Source: Acinetobacter chengduensis (GTDB lineage Bacteria; Pseudomonadota; Gammaproteobacteria; Pseudomonadales; Moraxellaceae). From it: DNA of 64,000 nucleotides. Positions 29,736 through 39,005 of the stretch are shown in pieces. The position numbers and the translations under genes were made by a program. The notes beneath the pieces are model-generated. The model had not been told where the DNA came from, did no database searches, and saw nothing but the letters and a program-made list of their open reading frames with translations. The stretch's first letter is position 1, and each line of letters begins with the position of its first letter. The DNA lies in assembly GCF_003664645.1 (NCBI RefSeq), contig NZ_RCHC01000005.1:1-64000 (forward strand), in the 5' to 3' direction.

Positions 29736-29872
29736 GTTTTGGTGGTTGTTTTTGTATGAATAATCATCTATTAATAAAGAATAAAGAAATTGAATAACAA
29801 GCCAATATTGTGTTGATGGATGTCTGAATATTGGTCGTTAATAACAAAGCAAAAGTAGTAAAAGGTAATTGA

Positions 29873-31039
29873 ATGAATTTACATGAGTACCAATCCAAAG
29901 CGTTATTAAAAAAATATGGCATGCCAGTCCAAGAAGGCGTATTTGTTACGACTGCAGAAGAAGCGGTAAAAGCTTTTGAGCAATTGGGCGGTAAATTTGC
30001 AGTGCTCAAAGCCCAAGTACATGCTGGTGGCCGTGGTAAAGCTGGCGGTGTTAAGGTGGTAAAATCTGCCCAAGAAGCCACGGACTACGTCAACCAAATG
30101 GTTGGTTCACGCTTGGTGACTTATCAAACTGATGCATTGGGCCAGCCTGTCAGTGGTATTTTGGTTTCTGAAGATGTATATCCTGTAGAGCGCGAATTGT
30201 ACCTTGGTGCAGTCGTGGATCGTTCAAGCCGTCGTGTGACATTTATGGCATCTACCGAAGGTGGTGTCGAAATTGAAAAAGTCGCAGAAGAAACGCCTGA
30301 AAAAATTATTAAAGTTGAAGTCGATCCATTAGTCGGCTTAATGCCATTTCAAGCCCGTGAAGTGGCATTTGCTTTAAATCTTAAAGATGGTCAAATCAAT
30401 CAATTTGTTAAAATTATGACGGCTGCTTACCAAGCTTTCATTGAAAATGACTTTGCTTTATTTGAAATTAACCCACTTTCTGTACGTGAAAACGGTGAGA
30501 TTTTATGTGTCGATGCCAAAATTGGCATTGACTCAAATGCATTATATCGTTTGCCTGAAATTGCAGCCCTACGCGATAAATCGCAAGAAAATGAGCGTGA
30601 GCTGAAAGCCTCTGAATTTGATCTGAACTATGTAGCCTTAGAAGGCAATATTGGTTGTATGGTCAATGGTGCAGGTCTTGCGATGGCAACGATGGACATC
30701 ATTAAATTATATGGTGGTCAACCAGCCAACTTCCTTGATGTCGGTGGTGGCGCAACCAAAGAGCGCGTGATTGAAGCCTTTAAAATTATTTTGGCTGATA
30801 CATCGGTTCAAGGTGTGTTAATCAATATTTTCGGTGGAATTGTACGTTGTGACATGATTGCTGAGGCAATTATTGCGGCGGTTCAAGAGGTTAATGTGAC
30901 TGTGCCTGTAGTGGTGCGTTTAGAAGGTAATAACGCAGAGCTTGGTGCAAAAATATTGGATGAATCTGGACTGAAATTGATTTCTGCAAACGGCCTTGCT
31001 GATGCTGCAGAAAAAATTGTTGCTGCGGTAAAAGGCTAA
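29873..31039 (+). CDS. sucC: Succinyl-CoA synthetase subunit beta
   Basis: A 388-residue beta subunit with an N-terminal ATP-grasp domain beginning [16 protein letters not shown] and containing [16 protein letters not shown]-like sequence (here [15 protein letters not shown]). The C-terminal CoA-ligase domain includes NFLDVGGGA and [10 protein letters not shown], the conserved motif that places the phosphohistidine loop. It converts succinyl-CoA to succinate with ATP or GTP formation. AAGG is eight bases upstream of the ATG. It follows the lpd terminator by about 140 bases, so it may have its own promoter. Confidence 0.97.
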   Translation: MNLHEYQSKALLKKYGMPVQEGVFVTTAEEAVKAFEQLGGKFAVLKAQVHAGGRGKAGGVKVVKSAQEATDYVNQMVGSRLVTYQTDALGQPVSGILVSEDVYPVERELYLGAVVDRSSRRVTFMASTEGGVEIEKVAEETPEKIIKVEVDPLVGLMPFQAREVAFALNLKDGQINQFVKIMTAAYQAFIENDFALFEINPLSVRENGEILCVDAKIGIDSNALYRLPEIAALRDKSQENERELKASEFDLNYVALEGNIGCMVNGAGLAMATMDIIKLYGGQPANFLDVGGGATKERVIEAFKIILADTSVQGVLINIFGGIVRCDMIAEAIIAAVQEVNVTVPVVVRLEGNNAELGAKILDESGLKLISANGLADAAEKIVAAVKG

Positions 31040-31051
31040 GGGGAATCAAGC

Positions 31052-31942
31052 ATGAGCGTATTAGTAAATAAAGACACAAAAGTATTGGTACAAGGCTTTA
31101 CTGGTAAAAACGGCACATTTCATTCTGAGCAATCTATTGCTTATGGCACCAAAGTTGTGGGAGGTGTAACACCGGGCAAAGGTGGCACACAGCATTTAAA
31201 TCTGCCTGTTTTTAATACGATGAAAGAAGCGGTACGTGAAACAGGTGCGACTGCAACCTCTATTTATGTACCCGCACCTTTTGTTTTAGATTCAATTATT
31301 GAATCTATTGACTCGGGTATTGAGCTGATTGTAGTGATTACGGAAGGTGTACCTACCTTAGATATGTTAAAAGCAAAGCGTTACTTAGAAACATACGGCA
31401 ATAACGCACGCTTAATTGGGCCAAACTGTCCAGGGATTATTACACCAGGTGAATGTAAGATTGGTATTATGCCAGGTCATATTCACCAGCCGGGTAAAAT
31501 TGGCATTATTTCTCGTTCAGGTACTTTAACCTACGAAGCTGTGGCACAAACCACCAAGCTAGGTTTAGGCCAGTCAACGTGTATTGGTATTGGTGGTGAC
31601 CCAATTCCTGGTATGAACCAAATTGACTGTCTAAAACTTTTCCAAGAAGATCCACAAACTGAAGCCATTATTATGATTGGTGAGATTGGGGGGACAGCGG
31701 AAGAAGAAGCAGCTGAATATATTCAATCCAATGTGACCAAACCAGTGGTTGGCTATATTGCTGGTGTAACTGCACCTAAAGGCAAGCGTATGGGGCATGC
31801 AGGTGCGATTATTTCTGGTGGTAAAGGTACAGCAGAAGAGAAATTTGCTGCCTTTGAAAAAGCAGGTATGGCGTATACGCGTAGTCCAGCAGAGCTGGGT
31901 TCGACCATGTATGAAGTGCTTAAAGGCAAAGGCTTAGTTTAA
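31052..31942 (+). CDS. sucD: Succinyl-CoA synthetase subunit alpha
   Basis: A 296-residue alpha subunit. The N-terminal CoA-binding Rossmann domain has [15 protein letters not shown] and [12 protein letters not shown]; the phosphorylated His is in [18 protein letters not shown]. It pairs with SucC to form the enzyme of the TCA cycle that makes ATP or GTP at substrate level. AAGGGG lies before the ATG, 12 bases after the sucC stop. Last gene of the TCA block. Confidence 0.97.
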   Translation: MSVLVNKDTKVLVQGFTGKNGTFHSEQSIAYGTKVVGGVTPGKGGTQHLNLPVFNTMKEAVRETGATATSIYVPAPFVLDSIIESIDSGIELIVVITEGVPTLDMLKAKRYLETYGNNARLIGPNCPGIITPGECKIGIMPGHIHQPGKIGIISRSGTLTYEAVAQTTKLGLGQSTCIGIGGDPIPGMNQIDCLKLFQEDPQTEAIIMIGEIGGTAEEEAAEYIQSNVTKPVVGYIAGVTAPKGKRMGHAGAIISGGKGTAEEKFAAFEKAGMAYTRSPAELGSTMYEVLKGKGLV

Positions 31943-31960
31943 AAACCAACTTAAATGTCA

Positions 31961-31988
31961 AAAAGAGAATCTTAGGATTCTCTTTTTT
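31961..31988 (+). terminator. Terminator of sucCD
   Basis: AGAGAATC/GATTCTCT stem (31964-31971 with 31976-31983), TTAG loop, T-run. Confidence 0.85.
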
Positions 31989-32054
31989 TATGTTTAAATT
32001 ACGTTTATCTAGCGGTTATTTAAACGACACAAATGCGCTATACACGGATGAAAA

Positions 32055-32084
32055 GAAAAAAGCAGTGTAAACACTGCTTTTTTA
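32055..32084 (-). terminator. Terminator of the flotillin gene (bidirectional)
   Basis: AGCAGTG/CACTGCT stem around TAAA, flanked by six A and six T; ten bases beyond the minus-strand gene end. Confidence 0.75.
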
Positions 32085-32093
32085 ATTATGTAT

Positions 32094-33797
32094 TTAGTTC
32101 TTGTTGGTTTTCAGACTTTGAGTTAAACCATTGATATCACCGCCTTGTATGCCCAGCTCACTCATTAAGCTGTCAATGAGAGGTGCTTGCGAGCGGTAGC
32201 GTAGGGCGCTATTCACCACCTGATCAGATAAAGCCACTTGACCTTGTTCACCTTCAGTACTTGCTGTTGAGCCACTTACACCGCCCAGACCATTGACTTG
32301 TAAAATCTTAATGTCGTCAATATTTTCCATAGGCTTTACGCTTTCACGGATAATTTCTGGTAAGTATTTCAGCATAGCTAAACGGATCTGCATTTCAACC
32401 TGTTCAGAAGACAGTACGTTATTGGCTTCGTTTACAGCACGTGTACCTTCAGCATCTACTTGATATTGTTTTTCCATTGCTTGAGCCAATAGAACTTTTG
32501 CATCTGCTTCACCTTTGGCCTTTAAGCGTACTTTTTCAGCTTCTGCTTCAGCCGCAATGCGGATAGCTTCTGCATCATCAGCAGCAGCTTGTTTGCCTGC
32601 CTCAGCTGCAACGGTAATCGCAATGGCTTCTTTTTCTGCTTTTTCTTTTGCAGAGACCAACTCAACTGCTTTTTGACGCTCTGCTTGTTGAATTTGACGA
32701 ACGGTAATCACTTCTTCTTCTGCTTTTACCGCTTGGGCACGTGCTTGATCGGCATGTGCTTTGGCTTCAGATTCGGCACGTGATTTTTCTGCAATGGCAA
32801 TCGCACGATCTTGTTCAGCCAATTCAATAGTTTTCTTTTGTTCTACTTGTGCTTGCTGAATAATTTGCGACTTTTGAATATTTTGATTTTCAACGTCGCG
32901 TGCGGCAGTAATACGTTTTAAATCGACTTCACGTTCAGCGGCAATACGTGCTTCTTCTGCTTCACGTTTTTTCGCAGCTTCTTGCGATGCAATTTCTGCC
33001 AGTTGTTCTGCACGACGCACAGAAATTTCACGTTCTTGTTGCAACTTGGCATATTCTTCTTCACGTAGAATTTGCAAGCGAGCTTGTTCTGCTTCTAGGT
33101 TTTTGGTTTTAATTGCTAAGTCTGCATCTTGCTCAATCGCATTACGTTTACGACGGCGGTCTTCAATGGTTTCAGTCAGTTTAGTTAAACCTTCTGCATC
33201 GAAAGCATTTTGTGGGTTAAAGTATTTAAAGCCAGTTTGGTCGAGTCCAGTGAGTGAAACAGTTTCTAGCTCTAAACCATTTTTATGTAAATCCTCAGAC
33301 ACAACCTGTTGAACTTTTTGTACGAAGTCCACACGTTTTTCATGTAATTCCTCCATGGCCATTTCAGCAGCCACGGCACGCAGGGAGTCTACAAATTTAC
33401 CTTCAACAAGATTTTTAAGCTCATTTGGCGACATGGTTTTTTGACCTAAGGTCTGTGCTGCAGTTGCAATAGAATCTGCTGTAGGTTTTACGCGCACATA
33501 GAACTCTGCCATCACGTCTACACGCATACGATCGCGAGTAATCAATGCTTGATCATCCGCACGGCGTACTTCGAGGCGTAGGGTATTCATGTTTACGGGA
33601 ATAATTTCATGCAACACAGGGAGCACAATGGCGCCACCGCCTAAAATCACTTTTTCACCGCCAAAGCCTGTACGCACAAAGGAAATTTCTTTGCTTGAGC
33701 GACGGTAAAGTCGCGCTAAAATAAAGCCAATAAAAATAAATGCAGCAAAAATAATGCCTACGCTAATAAGTAGGCTACTTGGAATCATGTCTAACAT
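32094..33797 (-). CDS. yqiK: Flotillin-family membrane protein (YqiK-like)
   Basis: A 567-residue SPFH/flotillin protein. One N-terminal membrane helix (LLISVGIIFAAFIFIGFIL, about 8-27) is followed by the SPFH/band-7 domain (about 30-190, with RVDVMAEFYVRVKPT) and then a very long Glu/Ala/Gln-rich coiled coil (about 200-460), typical of flotillins. They form large ring-like oligomers at the inner membrane and organise membrane domains. The C-terminus ends in a Gly/Ser-rich stretch. It lies 66 bases downstream of a yqiJ-like gene, the same pair as in E. coli. Ribosome site at the start is weak. Confidence 0.9.
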   Translation of the reverse strand: MLDMIPSSLLISVGIIFAAFIFIGFILARLYRRSSKEISFVRTGFGGEKVILGGGAIVLPVLHEIIPVNMNTLRLEVRRADDQALITRDRMRVDVMAEFYVRVKPTADSIATAAQTLGQKTMSPNELKNLVEGKFVDSLRAVAAEMAMEELHEKRVDFVQKVQQVVSEDLHKNGLELETVSLTGLDQTGFKYFNPQNAFDAEGLTKLTETIEDRRRKRNAIEQDADLAIKTKNLEAEQARLQILREEEYAKLQQEREISVRRAEQLAEIASQEAAKKREAEEARIAAEREVDLKRITAARDVENQNIQKSQIIQQAQVEQKKTIELAEQDRAIAIAEKSRAESEAKAHADQARAQAVKAEEEVITVRQIQQAERQKAVELVSAKEKAEKEAIAITVAAEAGKQAAADDAEAIRIAAEAEAEKVRLKAKGEADAKVLLAQAMEKQYQVDAEGTRAVNEANNVLSSEQVEMQIRLAMLKYLPEIIRESVKPMENIDDIKILQVNGLGGVSGSTASTEGEQGQVALSDQVVNSALRYRSQAPLIDSLMSELGIQGGDINGLTQSLKTNKN

Positions 33798-33863
33798 TGT
33801 TCTAAATAACTCGAGATTGTTGTAATTGAATTAAAATAAAAAGAATTAGAATCAAATCATGGC

Positions 33864-34502
33864 TTATGCAGATACAGCCTGAAAAACAGTTTTGGTTTTT
33901 TGCGTTAAAATGACAGACTGACCTTGGCCAAATGTTGCTTCAGTTTCTGGCTCTACCAAAATATAGTGTGTGGTACCATGATGATCGATTACTTTGGCTT
34001 GAGCAGGGTAGTTTTGGCGGGCTTCACCCAAAATAATGGTCGCAGTACGGCCAATCAGTTCATCACTATAAATAGCCATGGTTTCATCTTGAGGTAAGAT
34101 TTTTGCCACTAACTTTGCAATAGTGCGAACTATAGGCATAGATAAAAATAAACACGCAAAGGAAATCAGCCAAACATTAAACAGCATGTCGGTTAATTGC
34201 AGGGTAATGCCTTGAATAATAAAACCAGTGAGACCATAAGCAGTTAAAAAGATAATTAACCAAACAAATAAAGGCACACGACCTAAGTACAGCCAATCTA
34301 AAGCTTTACCTATTAAACCATGATCGGCATCGAGGTGTGTTTCTGCGTTTGGTGTGGCACTGTCTGTTAAAAATTGATCTAGCAAAGTTTGTGAGCCACC
34401 GCCAATAATTGTTAGCAGAATTTCAAAAATCCCAAACAAAAACATTAAGCACAAACTGGTGCTAAATGCGATGTTTGATGGATGAGTGAATAATTCCCAC
34501 AT
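33864..34502 (-). CDS. yqiJ: YqiJ-like membrane protein with OB-fold/NfeD-type tail
   Basis: A 212-residue protein with membrane segments near residues 13-35, 76-97 and 105-125, and a C-terminal soluble domain of about 70 residues (LIGRTATIILGEARQNYPAQAKV, read in short parts) resembling the OB fold of NfeD/YqiJ proteins. NfeD-like proteins commonly sit beside flotillin genes and are thought to act with them in the membrane. It is the first gene of the pair and shares direction with yqiK; both probably form one operon. Confidence 0.85.
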   Translation of the reverse strand: MWELFTHPSNIAFSTSLCLMFLFGIFEILLTIIGGGSQTLLDQFLTDSATPNAETHLDADHGLIGKALDWLYLGRVPLFVWLIIFLTAYGLTGFIIQGITLQLTDMLFNVWLISFACLFLSMPIVRTIAKLVAKILPQDETMAIYSDELIGRTATIILGEARQNYPAQAKVIDHHGTTHYILVEPETEATFGQGQSVILTQKTKTVFQAVSA

Positions 34503-34945
34503 ATAGGTTTTTCTCTTTTATATTTGGAGTTTTCTTTCAATCATTTAAGCTTAAATGATCGCTGGCTACTCATATTTATTTAATTAAAGATATCATTGAA
34601 TGATGGATTTGTGTAAAAAATAGCTGACAAAAATTGTCAAAATGTATAAGAAATTTTCATCTAAATTGCATGTTTTTAGCATAAAGTGTGCTTTAAATCT
34701 TAAAATGTTCAAACTTTATGGGATTGGGTCAGGTTTTAAAGTCTATCGTTTTAGCAACGTACCCATGCTTCAATTACAAGTTTTAAATTGACCCATGTTT
34801 ATTGTTTTGTATTCAGGCTATCTGGTTGGAGCCCAGCCAGTCTTCGTTCGACTGGCTTATTGACTTTTACAGCTCATTTTTAATGGAGCTTAATCAAATT
34901 TTTACCCTTTTATTGGCTGTGTTTTTTGGGGATTAGGACGCATGT
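34503..34945. other. Non-coding gap upstream of yqiJ, with inverted repeats
   Basis: 443 bases with no convincing gene. Two structures are visible: an imperfect long-range inverted repeat with GGGTCA at 34726-34731 and TGACCC at 34789-34794, and a tight 8-bp hairpin AGCCAGTC/GACTGGCT at 34835-34857 not followed by a T-run. Their role is unknown. Confidence 0.45.
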
Positions 34946-35488
34946 TTATAGTAAAGACGTTTGAATGCGGACTTTCATGTCTAAGGCATTTTGTTCAATA
35001 AATGCTTTCATCCATTGCACTTGTTCGCCCATAGGATTGGTTTTTACAGCGCTGTCTAAAAATGCCATTTCAGGTAGCGTATATAATTGCTCTGCAATGG
35101 CATTTTTTAATTGGTTGGCATTGCAGGCTAAGGGCATACTAATGGTGTAAAAACCTTTAGGATAATTATAAAACGCATACAGTAGGTTAAAAGCACGTTG
35201 GTCGGCTTTTAAATTGCCAGCACCAATTTCATAGCGACGGTCTTGATTGCTGTGAGTAATTCCAATCACAAATTCCCACTTTTGCTCCGAAAGTCGTAGA
35301 CCAAATTGCAGGCCTAATTGGTCAGAACTCAGTTCATGTTGCACAAAATTATTTAGTGCTGAACCATCTTCATTCAGTGCTTCTTGCAAAATAAGCATGT
35401 GTTGCTGGTGTTGATAGATAAAGCCTGCAAGTTTCGCCTGTGCTAAGCGAGCTTTAAGTGCTTCGAGGTCAAAATGGCTGTAAGGCAT
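34946..35488 (-). CDS. Conserved hypothetical cytoplasmic protein
   Basis: A 180-residue protein with no signal peptide or membrane helix. It begins MPYSHFDLEALKARLAQAKLA (helical) and has a likely beta-rich middle (LGLQFGLRLSEQKWEFVIGI). I do not recognise the family. No nucleotide-binding or metal motif is evident. It is a single gene; the 323 bases to the divergent cysD are non-coding. Confidence 0.65.
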   Translation of the reverse strand: MPYSHFDLEALKARLAQAKLAGFIYQHQQHMLILQEALNEDGSALNNFVQHELSSDQLGLQFGLRLSEQKWEFVIGITHSNQDRRYEIGAGNLKADQRAFNLLYAFYNYPKGFYTISMPLACNANQLKNAIAEQLYTLPEMAFLDSAVKTNPMGEQVQWMKAFIEQNALDMKVRIQTSLL

Positions 35489-35811
35489 AGTCTATGGGGA
35501 AGATTGGCTAGATTCACTCTAATCTAAATTGAAAAGTCAGACTTGCATATTGCTGGTTAAGAGTTATTAGCTATGATGTTATTGTTGAGTAAACTTAATA
35601 TTTGGGTGCTAAAGCGCTACAATCAGTTGGCTTTATATCATGTAGCTGATTGATTAATTAAAATTGATATATACTATCAGCAAAGTTTTATATGACGAAT
35701 TTGCATATCAATATAATAAAACAAGCAATAGTCTAGATAACTAAATCACTATAATGAATATAAATTTTCAAAAGTGTCATAAGTACACGTTTTTCTAAGC
35801 TGGTGTTGTCC
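35489..35811. other. Divergent regulatory gap before cysD
   Basis: 323 AT-rich bases containing the cysD promoter. An inverted repeat GATA-N5-TATC lies within TTGATATATACTATCAG near 35664-35681. I could not place a firm promoter or a CysB site. Confidence 0.35.
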
Positions 35812-36726
35812 ATGTCGTTAAATGAGGAAAGACTTACTCATCTTAAACAGCTAGAAGCTGAGAGTATTCATATCATCCGTGAAGTTGCTGCTGAGTTTGA
35901 AAACCCAGTCATGCTGTATTCAATCGGTAAAGATTCAGCAGTCATGCTGCATCTTGCATTGAAAGCGTTTTATCCTGCCAAATTACCATTCCCACTACTA
36001 CATGTAGATACGGGCTGGAAGTTTAAAGACATGATTACTTTCCGTGACAACATGGCGAAAGAGCATGGCTTTGATTTGATCGTGCATCAAAACAAAGAAG
36101 GTAAAGATGCGGGTGTAAACCCATTCGATTACGGTAGTTCAAAATACACTGACATTATGAAAACCCAAGGCTTAAAACAAGCGTTGGATAAATATCAGTT
36201 TGATGCTGCTTTCGGTGGTGCGCGTCGTGATGAAGAGAAATCACGTGCTAAAGAACGTGTTTATTCATTCCGTGATACCAAACACCGTTGGGACCCTAAA
36301 AACCAACGTCCTGAACTTTGGAACCTTTACAATGGTAAAGTGAACAAAGGCGAAAGTATTCGAGTGTTCCCATTATCTAACTGGACTGAGTTGGATATCT
36401 GGCAATACATCTACCTCGAAAATATTAAACTGGTTCCTTTGTACTTGGCTGCTGAACGTCCAGTAGTTGAGCGTAGCGGTACACTGATCATGGTTGATGA
36501 TGAGCGTATGCGTTTAAACGAAGGTGAAGTACCGCAAATGAAATCGGTGCGTTTCCGTACTTTAGGTTGTTACCCATTGACTGGTGCGGTTGAATCAACT
36601 GCAACAACCTTGCCGGAAATTATCCAAGAGATGCTTTTAGCCACTACATCTGAACGTCAAGGTCGTATGATCGACCATGATGAAGCAGGTTCGATGGAAA
36701 AGAAAAAGCAGGAAGGTTACTTCTAA
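35812..36726 (+). CDS. cysD: Sulfate adenylyltransferase subunit 2
   Basis: A 304-residue PP-loop adenylyltransferase. It starts [20 protein letters not shown], very like E. coli CysD, with the ATP-pyrophosphatase loop in [13 protein letters not shown] and [10 protein letters not shown] following. With CysN it activates sulfate to APS, the first step of sulfate assimilation. I chose the ATG at 35812; the frame is open from a GTG at 35803 but GGTG upstream suits the ATG better. A palindromic repeat element separates it from cysN. Confidence 0.94.
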   Translation: MSLNEERLTHLKQLEAESIHIIREVAAEFENPVMLYSIGKDSAVMLHLALKAFYPAKLPFPLLHVDTGWKFKDMITFRDNMAKEHGFDLIVHQNKEGKDAGVNPFDYGSSKYTDIMKTQGLKQALDKYQFDAAFGGARRDEEKSRAKERVYSFRDTKHRWDPKNQRPELWNLYNGKVNKGESIRVFPLSNWTELDIWQYIYLENIKLVPLYLAAERPVVERSGTLIMVDDERMRLNEGEVPQMKSVRFRTLGCYPLTGAVESTATTLPEIIQEMLLATTSERQGRMIDHDEAGSMEKKKQEGYF

Positions 36727-36734
36727 GAATCTCG

Positions 36735-36832
36735 AAATCTCCTCTAAAAATCTCCTCAAACCCCTCTTTGAGAAAGAGGGGCTTCAAAGCGGAGTCAAGT
36801 CTCCCTTAACAAAGGGATATTTAGAGGGATTA
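36735..36832. repeat. Double-hairpin intergenic repeat, copy 1
   Basis: Two inner hairpins, CCCCTCTTT/AAAGAGGGG (36761-36769 with 36773-36781) and TCCCTT/AAGGGA (36802-36807 with 36812-36817), inside imperfect outer arms (AATCTCCTCTAAA near 36736, TTTAGAGGGATT near 36820). It has the same architecture as a second copy near 45710. It lies inside the cysD-cysN transcription unit. Confidence 0.7.
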
Positions 36833-36878
36833 AAAAGATTCCAAACCGATTTCAAAAGAATATGTGGAGCTTTGAGCA

Positions 36879-38492
36879 ATGTCTCACCAATCAGATTTAA
36901 TTAGCCAAGACATCTTGGCGTATTTAAAACAACACGAAAATAAAGACCTTCTACGTTTCCTCACTTGCGGTAACGTGGATGATGGTAAGTCGACTTTAAT
37001 CGGCCGTTTACTTTACGATTCAAAATTGATTTACGAAGATCAATTGCAAGCCGTAACCCGTGATTCTAAAAAAGTGGGTACGACTGGCGATGCGCCTGAC
37101 TTAGCTTTACTTGTAGATGGCTTACAAGCTGAACGTGAGCAAGGGATTACTATTGATGTGGCTTATCGTTATTTCTCTACAGAAAAGCGTAAGTTCATTA
37201 TTGCCGACACCCCAGGGCACGAACAGTACACACGTAACATGGCAACAGGTGCGTCTACTGCGGATTTAGCAATCATCTTGATTGATGCACGTTATGGTGT
37301 GCAAACACAAACTCGCCGTCACTCGTTTATTGCAAGCCTTTTGGGTATTCGTAACATTGTGGTTGCGATTAACAAAATGGACTTGGTGGAATTCTCTGAA
37401 GCACGCTTTAATGAAATTCAAGCGGAATACAACGAGTTCGTAAACCAATTGGGTGATCGTAAGCCTGCAAACATCATCTTCACGCCTATTTCTGCGTTGA
37501 ATGGTGATAACGTCGTTAACAAATCAGCAAATACGCCATGGTACCAAGGTCAAACCTTAATGGAGACTTTGGAAACTGTTGAAATTGCGCATGACACTAG
37601 CAAGCACGAATTCCGTTTCCCTGTTCAATACGTAAACCGTCCAAACCTCGACTTCCGTGGTTTTTGCGGTACTGTTGCGCTTGGTCAAGTGAAAGTTGGC
37701 GATACCATTACAGCATTGCCATCTGGTAAGTCGTCTACTGTTAAAGAGATTGTGACATTTGACGGTAATTTAGACCATGCTGTTGCAGGTCAAGCTGTAA
37801 CACTTACGCTGAATGATGAAATTGATATTTCACGTGGTAACGTGTTGGTGAAAGCTGGCGAACAGCCGTTAATTTCACGCTCTGCACGTGCATCTGTGGT
37901 GTGGATGACAGATCAACCTTTAGTGGTTGGTAAGCTGTATAACGTGAAGTTTGGTACACAAACCATTCCTGCGAAAGTTGCGAAAATTAACTACCGTACC
38001 AATGTAAACACATTGGAAAAAATGGAAGTGGCTGAGCTTGAGTTAAACTCAATTGCTGATGTGACTATTGAATTTGATGCACCAGTGGTATTTGACCGTT
38101 ACCAAGACAGTCGTTATACAGGTTCATTCATCTTTATTGACCGCTTAAACAACGTAACCGTTGGTGCGGGTATGGTTGAAGCTGCGATTGAATGGACTGC
38201 GCACAATGAGCCAGTAACGGCTGAAGCACGTGCTGCGCGTTTGGGTCAAAAGCCTGCAGCTGTAACTGTGACTGCAAAAGCCCTTGAAAATGCACAAGCA
38301 ATTGAAAGCTTGTTGATTCAGCAAGGTGTGGTTGCGATTGCGAAAGCTGGTTTAAGTGCGGAACAAGTTGCGCTTGTTCGTGAGACTGGTGTAGTTGTGA
38401 TTACAGATGCGACCGAAGGCACTGATGTAGCTTATACGGCAGAATCTGCTGAAGAAGTTGCTGATAAAATTGTTGAGTTGGTTCGTTTGTAA
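36879..38492 (+). CDS. cysN: Sulfate adenylyltransferase subunit 1 (GTPase)
   Basis: A 537-residue translation-factor-like GTPase that couples GTP hydrolysis to APS formation by CysD. G1 is GNVDDGKS (31-38), G3 [12 protein letters not shown] and G4 NKMDL. EF-Tu-like beta barrels follow to about residue 460. It is longer than E. coli CysN (475): the last 70 or so residues resemble neither a full APS kinase nor a known tail and carry no Walker A loop. GGAG is nine bases before the ATG. An ordinary terminator follows. Confidence 0.94.
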   Translation: MSHQSDLISQDILAYLKQHENKDLLRFLTCGNVDDGKSTLIGRLLYDSKLIYEDQLQAVTRDSKKVGTTGDAPDLALLVDGLQAEREQGITIDVAYRYFSTEKRKFIIADTPGHEQYTRNMATGASTADLAIILIDARYGVQTQTRRHSFIASLLGIRNIVVAINKMDLVEFSEARFNEIQAEYNEFVNQLGDRKPANIIFTPISALNGDNVVNKSANTPWYQGQTLMETLETVEIAHDTSKHEFRFPVQYVNRPNLDFRGFCGTVALGQVKVGDTITALPSGKSSTVKEIVTFDGNLDHAVAGQAVTLTLNDEIDISRGNVLVKAGEQPLISRSARASVVWMTDQPLVVGKLYNVKFGTQTIPAKVAKINYRTNVNTLEKMEVAELELNSIADVTIEFDAPVVFDRYQDSRYTGSFIFIDRLNNVTVGAGMVEAAIEWTAHNEPVTAEARAARLGQKPAAVTVTAKALENAQAIESLLIQQGVVAIAKAGLSAEQVALVRETGVVVITDATEGTDVAYTAESAEEVADKIVELVRL

Positions 38493-38510
38493 TAGATTGA
38501 ATTGATATAA

Positions 38511-38536
38511 AAAACCTGCCGAGAGGCGGGTTTTTT
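38511..38536 (+). terminator. Terminator of cysDN
   Basis: AACCTGCC/GGCGGGTT stem with one T-G pair, GAGA loop, six T. Confidence 0.85.
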
Positions 38537-38637
38537 ATTGCTTTGAAATTAACTGTTGAAAAATAAAACAGTTAAATTGTGTGTGATGATTCACATAAAT
38601 ATTTTCTCTATAGAATATTTCTGTAAGAGGGGTATTT

Positions 38638-38913
38638 ATGAAAAAATTATTATTTTTAATGGGGTTGTGTTCAATCACTTTAAGTGTTGATGCAAAACAA
38701 AGTAGTCAAAATGTTGAGCAAATAAAGCAGAAAATTATTCAGCAATCGATTGAGAGTTATCCTGGTAATTGTCCTTGTCCTTACAACACGGCACGCAATG
38801 GAAGCCGATGTGGCAAGCGTAGTGCCTACAATCGAGCAGGCGGCTATACTCCACTTTGTTATTCTGAAGATGTGAGTGATCGAATGGTGAGAGAGTATAA
38901 AGGAAGAGGGTAG
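38638..38913 (+). CDS. Small secreted protein with CPCP cysteine motif
   Basis: A 91-residue exported protein. The signal peptide ends around SVDA (residue 19). A short helical stretch (VEQIKQKIIQQSIESY) precedes CPCPYNTARNGSRCGKR, then SAYNRAGGYTPLCY; four Cys in all can make two disulfides. This CPCPY...CG.RSAY.R.GG...CY pattern recurs, from memory, in small uncharacterised proteins of other proteobacteria. No function known to me. AGAGG lies seven bases before the ATG. Single gene followed by a hairpin terminator. Confidence 0.75.
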   Translation: MKKLLFLMGLCSITLSVDAKQSSQNVEQIKQKIIQQSIESYPGNCPCPYNTARNGSRCGKRSAYNRAGGYTPLCYSEDVSDRMVREYKGRG

Positions 38914-38950
38914 TTTTCTTTTACATGGAATAAGTCGTATATAAATTTTA

Positions 38951-38986
38951 AAATGTAACCTACTGCTAGACGGGTTACATTTTTTG
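38951..38986. terminator. Bidirectional terminator
   Basis: AAATGTAACC/GGTTACATTT stem with a 12-base loop and T-run, between convergent genes. Confidence 0.7.
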
Positions 38987-39005
38987 TTTAATTAGAACAC
39001 GATCG

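Noticed and set aside
36735-36832. CRISPR-like or insertion-sequence origin of the double-hairpin elements
   Set aside because: Only one unit per site, no spacers, no transposase and no target duplication seen.
36677-36904. 75-codon frame across the cysD end and the repeat
   Set aside because: It overlaps cysD and cysN in another frame and consists largely of the palindromic repeat.
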